Origin: Flavobacterium coralii
GTDB lineage: Bacteria > Bacteroidota > Bacteroidia > Flavobacteriales > Flavobacteriaceae
Length of the DNA stretch: 64,000 nucleotides
Reading direction: 5' to 3'
NCBI RefSeq assembly: GCF_019891545.1
Contig: NZ_JAHDIU010000010.1
Coordinates: 52,551-116,550 of the forward strand
Under the pieces are notes generated by a model. That model was not told the DNA's origin. It ran no database searches and worked only from the letters and a program-made list of their open reading frames with translations. Position numbers and translations under genes: made by a program. Of the stretch, positions 60,625-64,000 are shown one piece after another (the first letter of the stretch is position 1; each line of letters begins with the position of its first letter).

Positions 60625-60882
60625 ATGAAAACGGTAAGAAACCTTTTCCTGATTTACATTTTGTCATTTATTACAGCAGTGGGCAGTACATTTATTAATG
60701 ACACCCTTGTTGTAAATTATCGCCTTGAAGACAGGCTGGCAGAAGCAGCTTTAATAAGTATACCGGTTTTTTTGGTACTAAGCTTGCTATATATAGTTAA
60801 CAGGTTGGTGGTAAAAACGCTGAAGGCGGTTAAAAAGAAAAAGCCCTCCGGTACGGAAGGCTCTACAGAAATTAAGCAGTAG
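60625..60882 (+). CDS. Small two-TM hypothetical protein
   Basis: An 85-residue protein with helices at about 8-25 and 43-62 and a lysine-rich C-terminus. Family not recognised. Its 3' end contains the terminator of the convergent gene (60837-60862), and the two genes overlap by 11 bases. Confidence 0.65.
   Translation: MKTVRNLFLIYILSFITAVGSTFINDTLVVNYRLEDRLAEAALISIPVFLVLSLLYIVNRLVVKTLKAVKKKKPSGTEGSTEIKQ
60837..60862 (-). terminator. Terminator embedded in the opposing coding region
   Basis: On the minus strand a 9-bp stem with one G-T pair (60854-60862 with 60842-60850), loop of 3 bases, then a T-rich run. It lies within codons of the plus-strand gene 60625-60882 and just past the stop of the minus-strand gene at 60872. 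Confidence 0.7.
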
Positions 60883-61084
60883 CTTCTTCTTCGTTATGTT
60901 GTTTAAGCTCGCCCACTAAACTTTCTATACTGTGAATTTTATCCTGTATATAATCCAGTAAACCTTCTATTTTATCTTTAAGGTCGGTTAAAAAGTCGAT
61001 AACATCTTCTATGTAACCTTTAATTCTTTCGATGAAAGAAATTACATACTGTATCAGGCTGTCTATTTTTTCTGTAATATTCAT
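60872..61084 (-). CDS. Short amphipathic coiled-coil protein, 70 residues
   Basis: A 70-residue protein almost wholly alpha-helical with a regular spacing of I, L and V (I-D-S-L-I-Q-Y-V-I-S-F-I-E-R-I, then E-D-V-I-D-F-L-T-D-L-K-D-K-I-E-G-L). No signal or cysteine. Such peptides can bind membranes or form bundles. I do not recognise a family. The terminator for this gene is inside the neighbouring coding region. Confidence 0.65.
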   Translation of the reverse strand: MNITEKIDSLIQYVISFIERIKGYIEDVIDFLTDLKDKIEGLLDYIQDKIHSIESLVGELKQHNEEEATA

Positions 61085-61171
61085 GGTAACGGTGTTTATT
61101 ATGTTTACAGAGTGAAATTACAAAAGCAGCTTTACAACCCGAAACACTTTGTATAAATATTAAGAATTTTA

Positions 61172-62440
61172 CTATTCGGGATAAATAAGGTACTGCCTTC
61201 TCATTTCTTTAAAGGCATCCAGTCCGTCTTCCCATGTCCGGCGTATTTCGCTTTCGCTCATGCCCGATTCTATTTGCTGCTGCAATAATTTGGTGCCGGC
61301 AAGTTTCGTGAAGAATGGAGTAAAGAAATTTGCTTTGTCATTAGTATCATTATACGCTTTTAGCAGCCATTTCAGCTCCAGCCTTTTTACTCTTCTTACA
61401 TCTGTAAGATCTTCACCATAGCAGGTAACACCATTATGCTTCGGCGATTTTGCACCCTCATTTGGCGCGGGTGTAAAGCTGAAGCCATCGTCCGGTAAAA
61501 AAGGTGCCCCGTAAATCTGGAACTGCATGTTTGTACCACGGCCCACACTTACATCTGTACCTTCAAAAAAGCACAGGCTTGGATATAGCTTTATTGCCTG
61601 GCTGTTCGGCAGGTTAGGCGAGGGTTTTACGGGCAGGTTATATTGCATGGTGCGCTTGTAGTTGCTGCAGGATATTACTGTAAGGTTACACTGCGCACCA
61701 TTGGCAAGCCAGTTTTGCCCGTTTATCATCCTGGCATATTCACCAATGGTCATGCCATGTAAAACAGGTATAGGGTGCATCCCTACAAAACTCTGAAACT
61801 CCGGCTCCAGTATCGGGCCATCTATAATCCTCCCGTTGGGGTTAGGCCTGTCTAAAACAATAAGCGGAATATTATTTTCAGCACAGGCTTCCATTACATA
61901 ATGCAAAGAAGATATATAAGTATAAAAGCGCGCCCCAACATCCTGCAGGTCAAAAACCATAATGTCGATATCCTGTAAATGTTCGGGCTTAGGTTTTTTA
62001 TTATTGTCATATAAAGATATTATGGGCAAACCTGTTTTAGTATCCCTTCCGTCCTTGATAAGTTCTCCGGCATCGGCAGTACCGCGAAAGCCATGCTCAG
62101 GGGCAAAAATTTTAGTAATGTTTATTTCCCCATTCTCCGTTTGCACCGTGTATAAAAAGTCAACAATGTTTATTGTCCTGATGGTATCTTCATCTTTGGC
62201 GATATATTTAATGATGCCTGTTTGGTTAGTAACAATGCCTGTCCTTTTTCCCTTTAGCAGGGGTAGGTACTGTTCATAATTATCCGCGCCGGTTTTTATA
62301 GCGGCCCTTACATCTGTAACAGGGTCTTCATAATCAGCAGAGTTTGCCGAATTCTTCAGGCTCTTAGACGAAATTCCGCACGATGTCATTAATATTAATG
62401 AGAATAATAATGTATTTTTGAATAACGAAAAAGACCTCAT
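61172..62440 (-). CDS. namZ: Exo-beta-N-acetylmuramidase NamZ-like lipoprotein (DUF1343)
   Basis: A 422-residue lipoprotein (leader ending L-M-T-S-C near residue 22). The DUF1343/NamZ hallmark segments are seen: G-I-V-T-N-Q-T-G, F-A-P-E-H-G-F-R-G, D-L-Q-D-V-G-A-R-F-Y-T-Y, D-R-P-N-P-N-G, H-G-M-T-I-G-E-Y-A and P-S-P-N-L-P-N. NamZ releases MurNAc from the non-reducing end of peptidoglycan fragments, so a recycling role is expected. Divergent from the permease gene with only 6 bases between start codons. Confidence 0.92.
   Translation of the reverse strand: MRSFSLFKNTLLFSLILMTSCGISSKSLKNSANSADYEDPVTDVRAAIKTGADNYEQYLPLLKGKRTGIVTNQTGIIKYIAKDEDTIRTINIVDFLYTVQTENGEINITKIFAPEHGFRGTADAGELIKDGRDTKTGLPIISLYDNNKKPKPEHLQDIDIMVFDLQDVGARFYTYISSLHYVMEACAENNIPLIVLDRPNPNGRIIDGPILEPEFQSFVGMHPIPVLHGMTIGEYARMINGQNWLANGAQCNLTVISCSNYKRTMQYNLPVKPSPNLPNSQAIKLYPSLCFFEGTDVSVGRGTNMQFQIYGAPFLPDDGFSFTPAPNEGAKSPKHNGVTCYGEDLTDVRRVKRLELKWLLKAYNDTNDKANFFTPFFTKLAGTKLLQQQIESGMSESEIRRTWEDGLDAFKEMRRQYLIYPE
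62413..62420 (+). promoter_or_regulatory. -7 promoter box of the permease gene, inside namZ
   Basis: TATTTTTG, matching TAnnTTTG, 26 bases before the TTG start at 62447. It lies within the opening codons of the divergent namZ gene. Confidence 0.5.
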
Positions 62441-62446
62441 AATAAG

Positions 62447-63682
62447 TTGAATTTAGAATATTTTATTGCCCGCAGGCTGGTTTCTGCCAAAAACCATAAA
62501 AGTAGTATATCGGCGCCAATAATAAAAATAGCCGTGATAGCAATTGCAATAGGCGTTATCATGATGATAATAGCCATTGCAACAGGTGTGGGCCTGCAGG
62601 ATAAGATACGTGAAAAGGTATCGGCTTTTAACGGGCATATCATTATATCTAACTATGATGATAACAGGAGCGAGGTAAGTGTATCGCCAATACCTGTTAA
62701 GCAGGATTTTTACCCTGAATTTAGATCGGTGCCGGGGGTGAGCCATATTCAGGCTGTGGCAAGTAAAGCAGGCATCATACGTACAGAGGAGACGGTTGAA
62801 GGCGTAATTTTTAAAGGTGTCGGCAAAGAATATAAATGGGATAACCTTAAAGAATATATTGTTTCGGGGCGAATCCCTGACTTGCAGAATAAACTTAATA
62901 ATGAAGTTATACTGTCACAATATCTCGCCGACAGGCTAAAGCTTAAGGTAGGTGATAAGTTCAATACCTTCTTTATGAAAGAAGACGCCAACAGCATGCC
63001 CAACATGAGGGTTTTTGAACTGGCAGGTATTTTTAATTCGGGTTTTCAGGAATTTGATGCTACATACCTTATTGGCGATATCCGCCACATACAGCGCATA
63101 AATAAATGGCGCAACGGAGAAGTAGGCTCTTTTGAAGTGTTTATAAACGATTTTGATAAGCTTAGCGAAACAGGCGATGAAGTATATAAAAACATACCCT
63201 CTACACTAGACAGCCGCACAATAGAACAAAAATATTCTAATATATTCGAGTGGCTCACGCTCTTTGATTTTAATATAGCACTTATAATTATCATTATGGT
63301 AATAGTGGGTACTATAAACATGGTAGTCGCCCTTTTGGTGCTGATATTGGAACGCACACAGATGATAGGCATGCTTAAAGCGCTTGGCGCAAATAACTGG
63401 AGTGTGCGCAAAATATTTCTTTATAATGCTGGGTATCTTATTATAAAAGGACTGCTTTGGGGTAATGGTATCAGCCTGGCCCTGCTTTTAATACAAAAGC
63501 ATTTTGAAATAATTAAGCTGCCGCCCGAAAGTTATTATGTTACAGTTGCCCCTGTAACTATAGATGTTCCTGCCATACTATTGGTAAATTTGGGCACTAT
63601 ATTGGTTTGCTTAACCTTGTTATTAGTCCCTTCATACATTATCACTAAAATCTCGCCTGTAAAAGCCCTGCGGTTTGACTAA
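62447..63682 (+). CDS. ABC transporter permease, LolC/E (FtsX-like) family
   Basis: A 411-residue inner-membrane protein with the MacB/LolE layout: an N-terminal helix at about 25-45 (I-A-V-I-A-I-A-I-G-V-I-M-M-I-I), a large periplasmic domain (about 50-265), and three C-terminal helices with E-R-T-Q-M-I-G-M-L-K-A-L-G-A and I-S-P-V-K-A-L-R-F-D. Probably part of lipoprotein export to the outer membrane; the ATPase gene is not adjacent. TTG start at 62447: no in-frame ATG or GTG lies between it and the upstream stop at 62423. Confidence 0.88.
   Translation: MNLEYFIARRLVSAKNHKSSISAPIIKIAVIAIAIGVIMMIIAIATGVGLQDKIREKVSAFNGHIIISNYDDNRSEVSVSPIPVKQDFYPEFRSVPGVSHIQAVASKAGIIRTEETVEGVIFKGVGKEYKWDNLKEYIVSGRIPDLQNKLNNEVILSQYLADRLKLKVGDKFNTFFMKEDANSMPNMRVFELAGIFNSGFQEFDATYLIGDIRHIQRINKWRNGEVGSFEVFINDFDKLSETGDEVYKNIPSTLDSRTIEQKYSNIFEWLTLFDFNIALIIIIMVIVGTINMVVALLVLILERTQMIGMLKALGANNWSVRKIFLYNAGYLIIKGLLWGNGISLALLLIQKHFEIIKLPPESYYVTVAPVTIDVPAILLVNLGTILVCLTLLLVPSYIITKISPVKALRFD

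Positions 63683-64000
<318 letters not shown>

Overview
The window is a stretch of chromosome from a member of the Bacteroidota, almost certainly family Flavobacteriaceae and close to Flavobacterium. This rests on the gliding-motility genes gldB and gldC, three proteins with type IX secretion (T9SS) C-terminal sorting domains, the flavobacterial gene orders (nadE-gldB-gldC, exbB-exbD-exbD-tonB, a compact mraZ-to-ftsZ cluster), many promoters of the Bacteroidota type with a TAnnTTTG -7 box, and few recognisable Shine-Dalgarno sequences. Base composition looks to be in the low forties percent G+C, with one clearly AT-rich gene at 9638-10705.

Layout. 1-1096: end of a cyclase-family gene and two small genes. 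1098-6095 (minus): a PAP2 phosphatase, a DUF4407 membrane protein, a BlaR1-like peptidase with its BlaI-like repressor (with a visible operator), and peptidase E. 6198-7621 (plus): two tandem paralogous secreted proteins, the first apparently frameshifted. 7624-13850 (minus): dnaG, a horizontally acquired-looking SIR2-like gene, an unknown gene, and an ECF sigma factor with a one-TM partner and an outer-membrane-type protein. 14030-19825 (minus): two T9SS cargo proteins flanking a prenyl synthase and rlmN. 19958-25932: an O-methyltransferase, then on the minus strand tatA plus a PAP2 gene, a DUF6702 gene plus an M1 aminopeptidase, an orphan response regulator and nadE. 26050-29274: gldB, gldC, a GNAT acetyltransferase, engB and an alpha/beta hydrolase.

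29667-45378 (plus) is the division and cell wall (dcw) cluster: mraZ, rsmH, an ftsL-like gene, ftsI, murE, mraY, murD, ftsW, murG, murC, ftsQ, ftsA, ftsZ. It is tightly packed and ends in a strong terminator. Its promoter carries three 10-bp-phased GTGGTA repeats that look like MraZ boxes. There is no murF, ddl or ftsB between the genes. Next come a YqeY-like gene, tRNA-Arg(CCG) and an exonuclease/GIY-YIG fusion.

47608-63682: a T9SS-sorted repeat protein, a 52-residue membrane protein, kynurenine 3-monooxygenase, a cupin, the exbB-exbD-exbD-tonB operon that continues into a PstS-like lipoprotein and a TPR protein, queE, and an assortment of small membrane, methyltransferase and cysteine-cluster genes, then a NamZ-type muramidase divergent from a LolC/E-type permease. 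The window ends in a leader without coding capacity behind a near-perfect promoter (63832-63862), probably leading into a stable RNA operon just outside.

Most of the window is ordinary core genome. The parts that stand out are the solitary AT-rich SIR2-like gene next to dnaG, the frameshifted tandem paralog, the loss of all four zinc ligands in DnaG, the BlaI and MraZ operators, and the divergent namZ/permease pair with start codons only 6 bases apart. No mobile element, CRISPR array or complete multi-gene novel system was seen.
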